Positions 52,880 to 61,355 of a stretch of DNA of 64,000 nt are shown here, in pieces (position 1 is the first letter of the stretch; every line of letters starts with the position of its first letter). The stretch is from Ramlibacter sp. (GTDB lineage: Bacteria > Pseudomonadota > Gammaproteobacteria > Burkholderiales > Burkholderiaceae_C). The notes under the pieces were generated by a model. It had not been told where the DNA came from. It searched no databases and saw only the letters and a list, made by a program, of their open reading frames with translations. The stretch spans positions 16,927 to 80,926 of the forward strand of contig NZ_JARXAB010000023.1 of NCBI RefSeq assembly GCF_029866045.1, written 5' to 3'. The translations under genes and the position numbers were made by a program.

Positions 52880-52913
52880 AAAGGGCCGCCCGACTTGCGC
52901 CAGGCGGCCCTTT
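52880..52913 (-). terminator. Hairpin between dctP and dctQ
   Basis: AAAGGGCCGCC / GGCGGCCCTTT is a perfect 11-bp stem with a 12-base loop, 22 bases after the dctP stop on the minus strand. The T run is only three bases, so it is more likely a weak terminator or mRNA-stabilising element. Confidence 0.6.
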
Positions 52914-52934
52914 CGTCACTCAGACGGCAGTGCG

Positions 52935-54053
52935 TCAGGCCTTCTTCGCGGGCTGGCGGAAGTAGCGGTTCCAGGCCATCTTGAAGTCGACCGAGTAGTC
53001 GTTTTGCCAGGCGCCGGCGCGCTCAGCAAATGCGCGCTGGGAATCCATGACCTTTTTGAACATCGCGTTTTCTTTGGATTTCTCGGTGGTCACCTTGTCC
53101 CAGGCATTGAGCTGGGCCTGCAGGATGCTGTCGGGCGTCTTGTAGAACTTGACCTTGTCCTTCGTCTTCAGGTCAATGTAGTCCTGCGAGTTCCGGCTAA
53201 TGCCCTTCCAGCTCATGTCGGCGCTGGAGGCTTGCACCGCGTAGTCGATGATCGACTTGAGCTCGGCAGGCAGCGCGTCGTACTTGCCCTTGTTGAACAG
53301 GATTTCGAACTGTTCGCCGCTCTGGTGGAAGCTCTGCAGCATGCAGTTCTTCACCACATCGGGGAAGCCGAGCACGCGGTCAGACGAGGCGTTGTTGAAT
53401 TCAGCCGCATCGAGCAGGCCGCGGTCGAGTGCCGGAACGATTTCGCCACCGGGCAGCGGGTTGACTGCAGTGCCCAGTTCCTTGAACACGTCGACAGCCA
53501 AGCCAACGGTACGGAACTTCAGGCCCTTGAGGTCTTGCACCTTCGCGACCGGCTTCTTGAACCAGCCCAGGGGCTGCGTGGCCATGGGGCCATAAAGGAA
53601 TGACACCACGTCGATGTTGATGGACTTGTAGATCTCTTCCAGCAGGGCCTTGCCGCCGCCGTAGTAGTGCCAGGACAGCACCATGTTGGAGTCCATGCCG
53701 AAGGCCGGGCCCGAACCCCACAGGGCCAGCGCAGTGTTCTTGCCGTAGTGGTAAGCCACCACGCCGTGGCCGCCGTCGAGCGTGCCTTTGGCAACCGCGT
53801 CGAGCAGCTGGAAGGCCGGGACGACCGCGCCAGAGGGAAGCACCTCAATCTTGAGGCGGCCGCCAGCCATGTCGTTGACCTTCTTGGCGAAGTCGTTGGC
53901 GTACTCGTGGAAGATGTCCTTGGCGGGCCAAGTGCTCTGGAAGCGCATCGTGGTGGTCTGCGCAACAGCCACCATGGGGGCGGACATTGCGGCGCCGGCA
54001 ACGGCAGCGCCCTTCAGTAGGCTGCGGCGGCGGGGGGTTTTGGCTTCACTCAT
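52935..54053 (-). CDS. TRAP transporter solute-binding protein (DctP family), Tat signal
   Basis: This periplasmic receptor captures an organic acid for the TRAP permeases. From ATG 54053 it has 372 residues with a twin-arginine signal, RRRSLLKGAAVAGAAM, then the mature start QTTTMRFQSTWPAKD. Motifs such as GGLLDAAEFNNASSDRVLGF-like LDRGLLDAAEFNNASSDRV and LKGLKFRTVGLAVDVFKELG resemble the TakP-type alpha-keto acid receptors. The conserved Arg of the ligand site lies in KFRTVGL. Tat use fits the tatABC genes in this window. It is first of the dctPQM operon. Confidence 0.92.
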   Translation of the reverse strand: MSEAKTPRRRSLLKGAAVAGAAMSAPMVAVAQTTTMRFQSTWPAKDIFHEYANDFAKKVNDMAGGRLKIEVLPSGAVVPAFQLLDAVAKGTLDGGHGVVAYHYGKNTALALWGSGPAFGMDSNMVLSWHYYGGGKALLEEIYKSINIDVVSFLYGPMATQPLGWFKKPVAKVQDLKGLKFRTVGLAVDVFKELGTAVNPLPGGEIVPALDRGLLDAAEFNNASSDRVLGFPDVVKNCMLQSFHQSGEQFEILFNKGKYDALPAELKSIIDYAVQASSADMSWKGISRNSQDYIDLKTKDKVKFYKTPDSILQAQLNAWDKVTTEKSKENAMFKKVMDSQRAFAERAGAWQNDYSVDFKMAWNRYFRQPAKKA

Positions 54054-54159
54054 GCTTGACTCCGTGGGGGTTGGTTTTGGAAAAAATGGCAAAGGTGTGA
54101 CTGTTACGGAACGGCTGTTACGGACGTAGAGGGTTTTCACCAACAAAAATTCTTCCAAA

Positions 54160-54188
54160 ACTATACCCGGAGATTGTGAAGTAATTAA
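54160..54188 (-). promoter_or_regulatory. Putative promoter of the TRAP operon
   Basis: On the minus strand TTAATT and TATAGT are 17 bases apart, about 110 bases before the dctP start. The surrounding 60 bases are markedly AT-rich. The 303-base gap from dctP to the rhodanese gene holds this and no visible gene. Confidence 0.5.
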
Positions 54189-54356
54189 TTAGATTTCATC
54201 CGGCTTTTTCGCGCGTTTTGCGAAGTTTCGCAGGGTGCAGGGCGTGGATCGTGGATCGCGGAGCGGGAGCAATGCGGCAGCTCAGCGGCCAAGCGGCTCG
54301 CGGCGCCGGGCGCCCCAACTCGGATTGCCTGCCTGGCCGCTGGCAAAATCGGGTGC

Positions 54357-54779
54357 ATGACCGATTCCTCTGACGAAATCCAGCCCGCCCCCGGCTATGC
54401 CGGCGACATTGCACCCGATGTGGCCTGCCGCTGGTGGCAGGCCGGCGATGCGGTGCTGGTGGATGTGCGCACCAGCGCTGAGGTGGCCTGGGTGGGCTTT
54501 GTGCCCGGCTCGGTCCATGTGCCCATCAAAGAGTGGCCCACCATGGCCGTCAACCCGCGCTTTGACGAGCAGGTGATGGCGGCAGTGCCCCCGGGCGGGA
54601 AAGTGGTCTTCCTGTGCCGCAGCGGCATCCGCTCCATCGCCGCTGCCGAGCGCGCCACCGATCTGGGGTTTACCGCCTTCAACATCCTGGAAGGCTTCGA
54701 GGGCGACCCGGACGCCCAGGCCCACCGGGGCACACTCGGAGGCTGGCGCGCGCGCGGCCTACCCTGGGCGCAGAACTGA
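54357..54779 (+). CDS. Rhodanese-domain sulfurtransferase
   Basis: This 140-residue protein is a single rhodanese domain: VLVDVRTSAEVAWVGFVPGSVHVPI, active-site Cys in VVFLCRSGIRSIAAA, and LGFTAFNILEGFEGD. It is likely to bind persulfide sulfur in the cytoplasm. Partner genes are not evident. It lies upstream of argJ in the same direction with a 41-base gap. Confidence 0.93.
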   Translation: MTDSSDEIQPAPGYAGDIAPDVACRWWQAGDAVLVDVRTSAEVAWVGFVPGSVHVPIKEWPTMAVNPRFDEQVMAAVPPGGKVVFLCRSGIRSIAAAERATDLGFTAFNILEGFEGDPDAQAHRGTLGGWRARGLPWAQN

Positions 54780-54820
54780 TTTCATCCCTGCACTGATTTC
54801 TTTTTTCCGGAAAGTACGAG

Positions 54821-56050
54821 ATGCCCGTGAACCTGTCCGCGCCGCGCGCGGAACAACTGCTGCCCATCCCGGGCTTTCGCATTGGTGTGGCCGAGGCCGG
54901 CGTCCGCAAGGTCGGCCGCAAGGACCTGACCGTGATGCTGCTAGAACCCGGTGCGGTTGTTGGGGGCGTGTTCACCCAGAACCGTTTTTGCGCCGCGCCG
55001 GTGCAGGTGTGTCGCGAGCACCTGGCCGCTGGGCACGAGGTGCGTGCCATTGTGATCAACACTGGCAACGCCAATGCGGGCACCGGCGAAGATGGCCTCA
55101 TCCGCGCCCGCCAGACCTGCATCGCGCTGGCCCGCCGACTTGAAGTTTCGCCCGAGCAGATCCTGCCCTTTTCCACCGGCGTCATCATGGAGCCGCTGCC
55201 GGTCGATCGCATCCAGGCCGGCCTGCCCGCTGCCCTGGCCGACGCCAAGGAAGACAACTGGCTGCGCGCGGCCGAGGGCATCATGACCACCGACACCGTG
55301 GCCAAGGGCGCCAGCAGCCAAACCACGATCGCCGGCCGCAGCGTCACTGTCACCGGCATCAGCAAGGGCGCCGGCATGATCCGACCCAACATGGCCACCA
55401 TGCTGGGCTACCTGGCCACCGACGCCGCCATTGCCCCTGCATTGGCCCAGCCGCTGGCCTACGCCCTGGCCGAGAGCTCTTTCAATCGGGTCACCGTCGA
55501 CGGCGACACCTCCACCAACGACTCCTTCCTGGTCATTGCCACCGGCAAGGCCGGAAACCCGCCGATCACCTCGCTTGAGAGCGCCGAGGGGCGCGCCCTG
55601 TTCGACGCCATGCTCGCGGTCGCCCGTCAGCTGGCTCACGCCATCGTGCGTGATGGCGAGGGCGCCACCAAGTTCATCACCGTGCAGGTCGAAGGTGGCC
55701 GTGACACGGCCGAGTGCCGGCAGGTGGCCTACGCCATCGCCCACTCGCCCTTGGTCAAGACCGCGTTCTACGCTAGCGACCCCAACCTCGGCCGGATCCT
55801 GGCCGCGGTGGGCTATGCGGGCATTGGCGACCTCGACCAGACCCGCATTGAGCTGCACCTGGACGACGTTCATGTGGCCATCGGCGGCGGCCGGCATCCG
55901 GCTTACCGCGAAGAGGACGGTCAGCGCGTGATGAAGCAAAGCGAGATCACGGTGCGCGTGGGCCTGGGCCGCGGCACGGCCACCGACACCGTGTGGACCT
56001 GTGATTTCAGCCACGATTACGTGAGCATCAACGCCGACTACAGGTCGTGA
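54821..56050 (+). CDS. argJ: Bifunctional ornithine acetyltransferase/N-acetylglutamate synthase ArgJ
   Basis: ArgJ transfers the acetyl group from N-acetylornithine to glutamate in the cyclic arginine pathway. The 409-residue protein has the typical [33 protein letters not shown] and the autocleavage site in [17 protein letters not shown], where the chain is cut before the Thr nucleophile. [14 protein letters not shown] and the C-terminal [10 protein letters not shown] are also conserved. It is the first gene of the argJ-to-pilB block that in related genomes as I recall them follows secA directly. Confidence 0.96.
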   Translation: MPVNLSAPRAEQLLPIPGFRIGVAEAGVRKVGRKDLTVMLLEPGAVVGGVFTQNRFCAAPVQVCREHLAAGHEVRAIVINTGNANAGTGEDGLIRARQTCIALARRLEVSPEQILPFSTGVIMEPLPVDRIQAGLPAALADAKEDNWLRAAEGIMTTDTVAKGASSQTTIAGRSVTVTGISKGAGMIRPNMATMLGYLATDAAIAPALAQPLAYALAESSFNRVTVDGDTSTNDSFLVIATGKAGNPPITSLESAEGRALFDAMLAVARQLAHAIVRDGEGATKFITVQVEGGRDTAECRQVAYAIAHSPLVKTAFYASDPNLGRILAAVGYAGIGDLDQTRIELHLDDVHVAIGGGRHPAYREEDGQRVMKQSEITVRVGLGRGTATDTVWTCDFSHDYVSINADYRS

Positions 56051-56057
56051 GCGCCCG

Positions 56058-56939
56058 ATGAACGAAAAATTTGAACACCTGATCGAGCGCGTGGGCCTGC
56101 TGATGGACCGGCTGGAGCGGGTCCTTCCTCAGCCCCTCTCGGCGCCCGATTGGTCGGCGAGCATCGCCTTCCGCTACCGCAAGCGCAGCAGCGGCCACGG
56201 CACGCTCGAGCCAGTGCGGCATGTGGGTGCCATCGCTTTGGCAGACCTGCAAGAGATCGACGGTCAGAAAGAGAAGATCGAGCGCAACACCTTGCAGTTT
56301 GTCCAGGGCCTGCCCGCCAACAACGTCCTGCTCACGGGGGCGCGCGGCACCGGCAAGTCGTCCCTGATCAAGGCCTGCCTTAACGCCTATGCGGCGCAGG
56401 GCCTGCGCCTGATTGAGGTGGACAAGACGGACCTCATCGACCTGCCCGACATCGTCGAGGTGGTCGCAGACCTGCCGCACAAGTTCATCGTTTTTTGCGA
56501 TGACCTGAGCTTCGAGGACGGCGAGCCCGGCTACAAGGCGCTCAAGTCCATTCTCGATGGCTCGGTGGCAGCGGCCACGGCCAACGTGCTGATTTACGCC
56601 ACCAGCAACCGGCGCCATCTCTTGCCCGAGTACATGAAGGAGAACCTCAGCTACACCCACACCGCGGATGGCGAGGTTCATCCCGGCGAGGGGGTGGAGG
56701 AAAAGATCTCCCTCTCCGAGCGCTTTGGCCTGTGGGTCAGTTTCTATCCCTTCAGCCAGGACGAGTACCTGGCCATCGTCGATCAGTGGCTGGGGTCCTT
56801 CGGCATCGCACCCGCAGCTTGCACCGCCGCCCATGCCGAGGCTTTGGTTTGGGCGCTTGAGCGAGGTTCGCGCTCGGGCCGTGTGGCCTACCAGTTCGCC
56901 CGCGACTTCGCCGGTCGGCGCTCGGCCGACGGGCAGTGA
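56058..56939 (+). CDS. DUF815 family P-loop ATPase
   Basis: This 293-residue protein is an AAA-like ATPase of the DUF815 family. Walker A is VLLTGARGTGKSSLIKACL and Walker B-like FIVFCDDLSFED; IYATSNRRHLLPEYM is the sensor region. Function is unknown. It lies seven bases after argJ and overlaps the nudix gene by four bases, a fixed arrangement in this group. Confidence 0.92.
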   Translation: MNEKFEHLIERVGLLMDRLERVLPQPLSAPDWSASIAFRYRKRSSGHGTLEPVRHVGAIALADLQEIDGQKEKIERNTLQFVQGLPANNVLLTGARGTGKSSLIKACLNAYAAQGLRLIEVDKTDLIDLPDIVEVVADLPHKFIVFCDDLSFEDGEPGYKALKSILDGSVAAATANVLIYATSNRRHLLPEYMKENLSYTHTADGEVHPGEGVEEKISLSERFGLWVSFYPFSQDEYLAIVDQWLGSFGIAPAACTAAHAEALVWALERGSRSGRVAYQFARDFAGRRSADGQ

Positions 56940-57430
56940 GCGAGACCCGCATCTTGGTCGCCGACGGCGACCGCCCCCGCGAGGGCGGCGCTGACCGACC
57001 CGAGGTGCAGGTGGCCGTCGGCGTGCTCGTGCGGCCCGACGGCCGATTTCTGCTCACCTCCCGTCCGCCCGGCAAGGTCTACGCTGGGTACTGGGAATTT
57101 CCCGGCGGCAAACTCGAGGCCGGCGAGACGGTCGCGGAGGCCCTGCGCCGCGAACTGCAAGAGGAAATCGGCATCACCATCGGACAGGTTCACCCCTGGA
57201 AGGTGGAGCGGGTCGACTACCCACATGCCCTGGTGTGCCTGCATTTTTGCAAGGTGTTCGAGTGGACGGGCGAGTTGCAGATGCACGAGGGCCAGTCGTT
57301 CGCCTGGGAGGCCTTGCCAGTGCGCTCAGAGCCGGTGCTCCCTGGTACGGTGCCGGTGCTGGCCTGGTTTGCGCAGGAGCGCGGCTTCGAGGGGGCCACT
57401 CACGCCCCGGCGGGCGGCGCGCCGGCCTGA
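56936..57430 (+). CDS. Nudix hydrolase (MutT-like 8-oxo-dGTP diphosphatase)
   Basis: This 164-residue protein contains the Nudix box GGKLEAGETVAEALRRELQEE followed by IGI. VGVLVRPDGRFLLTSRPPGKVYAGYWEFPGGK matches MutT-type enzymes that sanitise oxidised nucleotides. The GTG start at 56936 overlaps the DUF815 stop. It converges with the yacG gene after 11 bases. Confidence 0.93.
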   Translation: MSETRILVADGDRPREGGADRPEVQVAVGVLVRPDGRFLLTSRPPGKVYAGYWEFPGGKLEAGETVAEALRRELQEEIGITIGQVHPWKVERVDYPHALVCLHFCKVFEWTGELQMHEGQSFAWEALPVRSEPVLPGTVPVLAWFAQERGFEGATHAPAGGAPA

Positions 57431-57441
57431 CCCGGCCGCGT

Positions 57442-57630
57442 TCACTGCAAACGCGGGTCGCCGAAAGGCTGGTCGTCCGGCGGCGACTCGGCCTCCATCC
57501 GGAAGCTCTCGCTGGCCCAGGCGCCCAGGTCGATGCCTTTGCAGCGCTCGCCGCAAAAAGGCCGGTAGGGGTTGGACGGTGCGTAGACGCTGTCGCCGCC
57601 GCACTGCGGGCAGCGCACGGTGCGTGTCAT
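57442..57630 (-). CDS. yacG: DNA gyrase inhibitor YacG
   Basis: This 62-residue zinc protein is like E. coli YacG, which inhibits DNA gyrase. The zinc motif C-x2-C then C-x3-C is visible ([28 protein letters not shown]). The ATG at 57630 overlaps the zapD stop (ATGA); the GTG at 57636 is less likely. It is a compact operon with zapD and coaE. Confidence 0.93.
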   Translation of the reverse strand: MTRTVRCPQCGGDSVYAPSNPYRPFCGERCKGIDLGAWASESFRMEAESPPDDQPFGDPRLQ

Positions 57631-58382
57631 GCGCACAAGGCCAGCTCGAAGCTCACGTCTTCGGTGCTGGCACGCAGGCGTTCGGCCGGCTCGTGCGTCA
57701 TCAGGCGAACCACCACCATGAGCCGGTTTCCGCTGATTTCGGGTACCAGATTGAGCGTGGGGTCGATGCGCAGGCGCAGCAGCTGGAAGCTACGCCCTTG
57801 GGGCAGGTTTTGCTGCAGCTGTCCGCCGGTGGCCATCACCTTTTGTGGCGCGCCGGAGTCACGCAGAAGCTTGAGCAAGAGGCGCACCGGGTCGACGATG
57901 GGCGACAAGGTCTTGGCCCAGCGATGAAGGTCGCCCTGGCGGCGGGCCGGGTCGAGTTGCTGCCAGGCGTGGTAGCCCGGCAGATCAAACTCGCAGGTAC
58001 CGCCGGGGATGGCAATGCGGCTTCGCACCCCCATCAGCCACTCGTTGTCGCTCAGGGCCTGGCCGGGCTTGCCCGACTGGTCTTGCAGTGCGCCATAGCA
58101 GGCGTCGAGCTTGCCGATGATGTCTTCGAGCACCGCTTCGGCGATGGCGGGGTTGCCACGGTAAGCGGCCAGTGCGGATTTCTGCCGGTCCAGGTCTTTC
58201 AGGACCTCCGACTTGAGGTCGGAGCGCCCAGCCACTTCCATGATCTCGAACAGGGTGGCGAGCGCGAAGTGGTGGTCAATCGCCTGCTCGCGGGCGAGCA
58301 ACTGGAGCAGACGCCGGAACAGGGTTTCAAGCCGCAGATAGGTGCGGACGCGCTCGTTGAAGGGGTACTCGTAGAGGATCAC
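57627..58382 (-). CDS. zapD: Cell division protein ZapD
   Basis: ZapD crosslinks FtsZ filaments and helps build the Z ring. The 251-residue protein has the family start [58 protein letters not shown], and the later [10 protein letters not shown]. The start is GTG at 58382, chosen by the family N-terminus. It lies 10 bases downstream of coaE. Confidence 0.95.
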   Translation of the reverse strand: MILYEYPFNERVRTYLRLETLFRRLLQLLAREQAIDHHFALATLFEIMEVAGRSDLKSEVLKDLDRQKSALAAYRGNPAIAEAVLEDIIGKLDACYGALQDQSGKPGQALSDNEWLMGVRSRIAIPGGTCEFDLPGYHAWQQLDPARRQGDLHRWAKTLSPIVDPVRLLLKLLRDSGAPQKVMATGGQLQQNLPQGRSFQLLRLRIDPTLNLVPEISGNRLMVVVRLMTHEPAERLRASTEDVSFELALCA

Positions 58383-58392
58383 GGCGACAAGA

Positions 58393-58992
58393 TCATAGCC
58401 CGAAGCCAGCCGCCACCCTCCGGACCTCGGCCTCGAGCTGCGCCAGGCTCAGGTCTTGGTTGAAGATCACCGTGTCGGCCGCCGCCAGGCGTGCCTCGCG
58501 CGGCGCCTGCGCGGCGATGATCGCGCGCACCTCGGCCTCATCCAGGCCGCTGCGCGCCATGACCCGCTGCACTTGGGTCTCCGGCAGGCAGTCGACCACC
58601 AGCACATGGTCCAGCGCATGACGCTCGCGGCCGCCTTCGACCAGCAGCGGAATGTCGATCACCAGGCAGCGGCGCCCTTCGGCCATCGCCTGCTCGCCTT
58701 GCGCCCGAATGGCGGCCGACACCAGCGGGTGGACGATGGCCTCGAGCTGGCGGCGCGCCTCGGGCCGGCTGAACACCTCGGCGCGCATCCGATCCCGGTT
58801 CATCGCACCGTCGGGCGCGACAAATTCGGGCCCGAACTCGCGCGCAATGGCGGGCATGGCCGCGCCACCCGCCGCGGTGGTGGCCCGGGAGATGGCGTCG
58901 GCATCGATGGTTGCCGCGCCCAAGGCGGCGAGCGTCTTGAGCACGGTGCTCTTGCCACTGCCGATGCCGCCGGTGAGTCCGATTCTCAACAT
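58393..58992 (-). CDS. coaE: Dephospho-CoA kinase CoaE
   Basis: CoaE phosphorylates dephospho-CoA in the last step of coenzyme A synthesis. The 199-residue protein has the P-loop IGLTGGIGSGKSTVLKTL, the substrate segment DADAISR, the FSRPEARRQLEAIVHPLV region and DIPLLVEGG. It is in an operon with pilD upstream (30 bases) and zapD downstream. Confidence 0.96.
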   Translation of the reverse strand: MLRIGLTGGIGSGKSTVLKTLAALGAATIDADAISRATTAAGGAAMPAIAREFGPEFVAPDGAMNRDRMRAEVFSRPEARRQLEAIVHPLVSAAIRAQGEQAMAEGRRCLVIDIPLLVEGGRERHALDHVLVVDCLPETQVQRVMARSGLDEAEVRAIIAAQAPREARLAAADTVIFNQDLSLAQLEAEVRRVAAGFGL

Positions 58993-59022
58993 CCCTTTTT
59001 CCTCTCACTGCCCTCGCCTATT

Positions 59023-60030
59023 TCAGCCCAGGCCCATCGCCCGGCCTAGCCGGTCCGGGCCTGCCGCCATGGCAACGAAGCCCGCCGCCGCCAGCCAGGG
59101 ACCGTACTGCACATATTTGCCCTCGACCAGACCGATGGTGACCTTCATCAGGCCGCCGGCCACCGCGCCCAAGAGCGAGGAAATCAGCACCAGGGGGATG
59201 AGCGCTGGCCAGCCGAACCAGGCGCCCAGGGCGGCCAGCAGCTTGAAGTCGCCATAGCCCATTCCCTCCTTGCCCGTGAAAAGGCGGAAGGCCTGGTAGA
59301 CGGTCCAGAGAAACAAGTATCCGCCTACCGCGCCCCACAGCGCGGTGGGCAGGTCTGTGCCGGTCCACCCCTGGGCGCTGGCCAGCAGCCCGCCCCAGAC
59401 GAGTGGCAGGGTCAGGTCGTCGGGCAGCAGCGTGGTGTCCCAGTCAATCAGGGCCAGTGCCAGCAAGGTGGCGCCAAAGGCGGCCCAGGCCAGCCCGGGG
59501 CCGGTCAGACCCCAGCGCCAGGCGACCAGACCAAACAGGGCCCCGGTCGCCAGTTCAACCAGCGGGTAACGCGGGCTGATCCGGGCCTGGCAGTCGGCGC
59601 AGCGCCCGCGCAGCCACAGCCACCCCAGCACCGGGACGTTGTGCTGCCAGCGAATGGCATGGCCGCAGCTGGGGCAGCTGGAACCGGGACGCATCAGGTT
59701 GTAGGGGGGGTCCTCGGCGCCGGCGTCCACTGGGGATGTGGCCGCGTGGGCATCGGCCCCCGCCTCGGCTTGCGTCACCGCCGCTGCCGCGCCCACTGTC
59801 TTGTCTATCGCCTCTACTTCTGCCGGCGAGCGAGAGCCGATGCCGTCGGCGGCGAAGGCCGCGCACTCTTGGGCCCAGCGGCGCTCGAGCATGCGGGGCA
59901 GCCGGTACACGACGACATTGAGGAAGCTGCCCACCGCCAGGCCCACCAGCACCGCCAGCGCGGTCTGGGCCCAAGCCAGGCTCGGGTCTCCCAAGGTCTG
60001 CACGGCCCACCCCTCGAATAGCCCGCCCAT
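59023..60030 (-). CDS. pilD: Type IV prepilin peptidase/methylase PilD
   Basis: PilD cleaves the leader from type IV prepilins and methylates the new N-terminal residue. The 335-residue protein has about seven membrane helices, the zinc-binding Cys cluster CPSCGHAIRWQHNVPVLGW with CADCQ, and the peptidase Asp residues in LIDWDTTLLPDD and YGDFKLLAALGAW. Between the first helix and the Cys cluster it has an extra ~55-residue Ala/Asp/Glu-rich loop (TVGAAAAVTQAEAGADAHAAT). Start overlaps the pilC stop by one base. Confidence 0.94.
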   Translation of the reverse strand: MGGLFEGWAVQTLGDPSLAWAQTALAVLVGLAVGSFLNVVVYRLPRMLERRWAQECAAFAADGIGSRSPAEVEAIDKTVGAAAAVTQAEAGADAHAATSPVDAGAEDPPYNLMRPGSSCPSCGHAIRWQHNVPVLGWLWLRGRCADCQARISPRYPLVELATGALFGLVAWRWGLTGPGLAWAAFGATLLALALIDWDTTLLPDDLTLPLVWGGLLASAQGWTGTDLPTALWGAVGGYLFLWTVYQAFRLFTGKEGMGYGDFKLLAALGAWFGWPALIPLVLISSLLGAVAGGLMKVTIGLVEGKYVQYGPWLAAAGFVAMAAGPDRLGRAMGLG

Positions 60031-61247
60031 CAGACCACCTGCCCCAAGCGGAACACCGGCAGGTACATGGCCACCACGATGCTGCCGATGATGGTGCCCA
60101 GCACCACGATGATGATCGGCTCGAGCAGGCTCGACAGGCCGGCCACCATGTCGTCGACCTCGGCCTCAAAGAAGTCAGCAGCCTTGCCCAGCATCTGGTC
60201 CAGCGAGCCGGACTCTTCGCCAATCGCCGTCATCTGCAGCACCATCGACGGAAAAACCTGGGTGCCGGTCATGGCGCTGGTCAGGCTGGTGCCGGCCGAG
60301 ACCTCCTGGCGAATGCGGTCGGTCGCCTGGGCGTAAACCGAGTTGCCCGCCGCTCCGCCCACTGACTCGAGCGCATCCACCAGCGGCACCCCGGCGGCGA
60401 ACATGGTCGCCAGCGTGCGGGTCCAGCGGGCCACCACCGTCTTGTAGATCAAGTCGCCAAAGATTGGCAGCCGCAAGGACAGTCGGTCTACCACCTCGTG
60501 CAGCTTCTGGCTCGTTTTCCAGGCCCGCGTCGCAGCGACCGTGGCCAAGCCCACCATGCCCAGCATGGCCCACCAGTAGCCGACAAAGAATTCGCTGATG
60601 GCAATCACCAGCAGTGTGGGGGCCGGCAGGTCGGCGCCGAACGATTTGAAGATGTCGCGAAACGACGGGATCACGAAAATCATGATCACTGCCACCACAA
60701 CCAGGGCGACGAGCAGGACCGTTACCGGGTACATGAGGGCCGAGCGCAGCTTGGATTTGATGCCCTCGATCTTTTCCATGTAAACGGCCAGTCGCTCGAG
60801 CACCGCGTCCAAAATACCGGCGGCCTCTCCGGCCTCGATCAGGTTGCAGTACAGCGCGCTGAAGTGATTGGGGAACTTGCGGAAGGCCGCCGACAGCGAG
60901 GTGCCGGTCTCGACGTCCATACGGATGTCTTCGAGCAGGCGCGCCAGATTGGCATTGGGGTTGCCACGTCCGACGATGTCGAAGGACTGCAGCAGGGGCA
61001 CGCCGGCCTTCATCATGGTGGCCATCTGGCGGGTGAACAGCGAGATGTCCTTGGGCCGGATGCGCGGGCCCCTGCGTTGCTTGCGCTTGCGGATGCGCAA
61101 CTGGCTCACGCCTTGTCGACGCAGATTGGCCTGAACCTGGTTCTCGCCTGCGGCCCGTGCCTCGCCGCGCACGATGCGGCCCTGCCGGTCGCGGCCTTCC
61201 CATTCAAAAATGAACTCTTCAACCCTGGCGGTGGGTGACCTGGCCAT
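60030..61247 (-). CDS. pilC: Type IV pilus inner-membrane platform protein PilC
   Basis: PilC is the platform on which the PilB and PilT motors act. The 405-residue protein has two T2SSF domains: the first from ISLFTRQMATMMKAGVPLLQSFDI, the second from WTRTLATMFAAGVPLVDALESV, and three membrane helices (ALMYPVTVLLVALVVVAVIMIFVI, LEPIIIVVLGTIIGSIVVAMYLPVF). The order pilB-pilC-pilD on the minus strand is the canonical one. Confidence 0.95.
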   Translation of the reverse strand: MARSPTARVEEFIFEWEGRDRQGRIVRGEARAAGENQVQANLRRQGVSQLRIRKRKQRRGPRIRPKDISLFTRQMATMMKAGVPLLQSFDIVGRGNPNANLARLLEDIRMDVETGTSLSAAFRKFPNHFSALYCNLIEAGEAAGILDAVLERLAVYMEKIEGIKSKLRSALMYPVTVLLVALVVVAVIMIFVIPSFRDIFKSFGADLPAPTLLVIAISEFFVGYWWAMLGMVGLATVAATRAWKTSQKLHEVVDRLSLRLPIFGDLIYKTVVARWTRTLATMFAAGVPLVDALESVGGAAGNSVYAQATDRIRQEVSAGTSLTSAMTGTQVFPSMVLQMTAIGEESGSLDQMLGKAADFFEAEVDDMVAGLSSLLEPIIIVVLGTIIGSIVVAMYLPVFRLGQVV

Positions 61248-61355
61248 GTGCGTATCCTTGGTGAGGCGGCGTTTCGGCGGCGTTGGGGCGTCGGTGCGCG
61301 AGGGGATGGCTGGAGCGAGCAGCGGAAGTCAGGGGCGGAGGTGAGGGGCTGGCGA

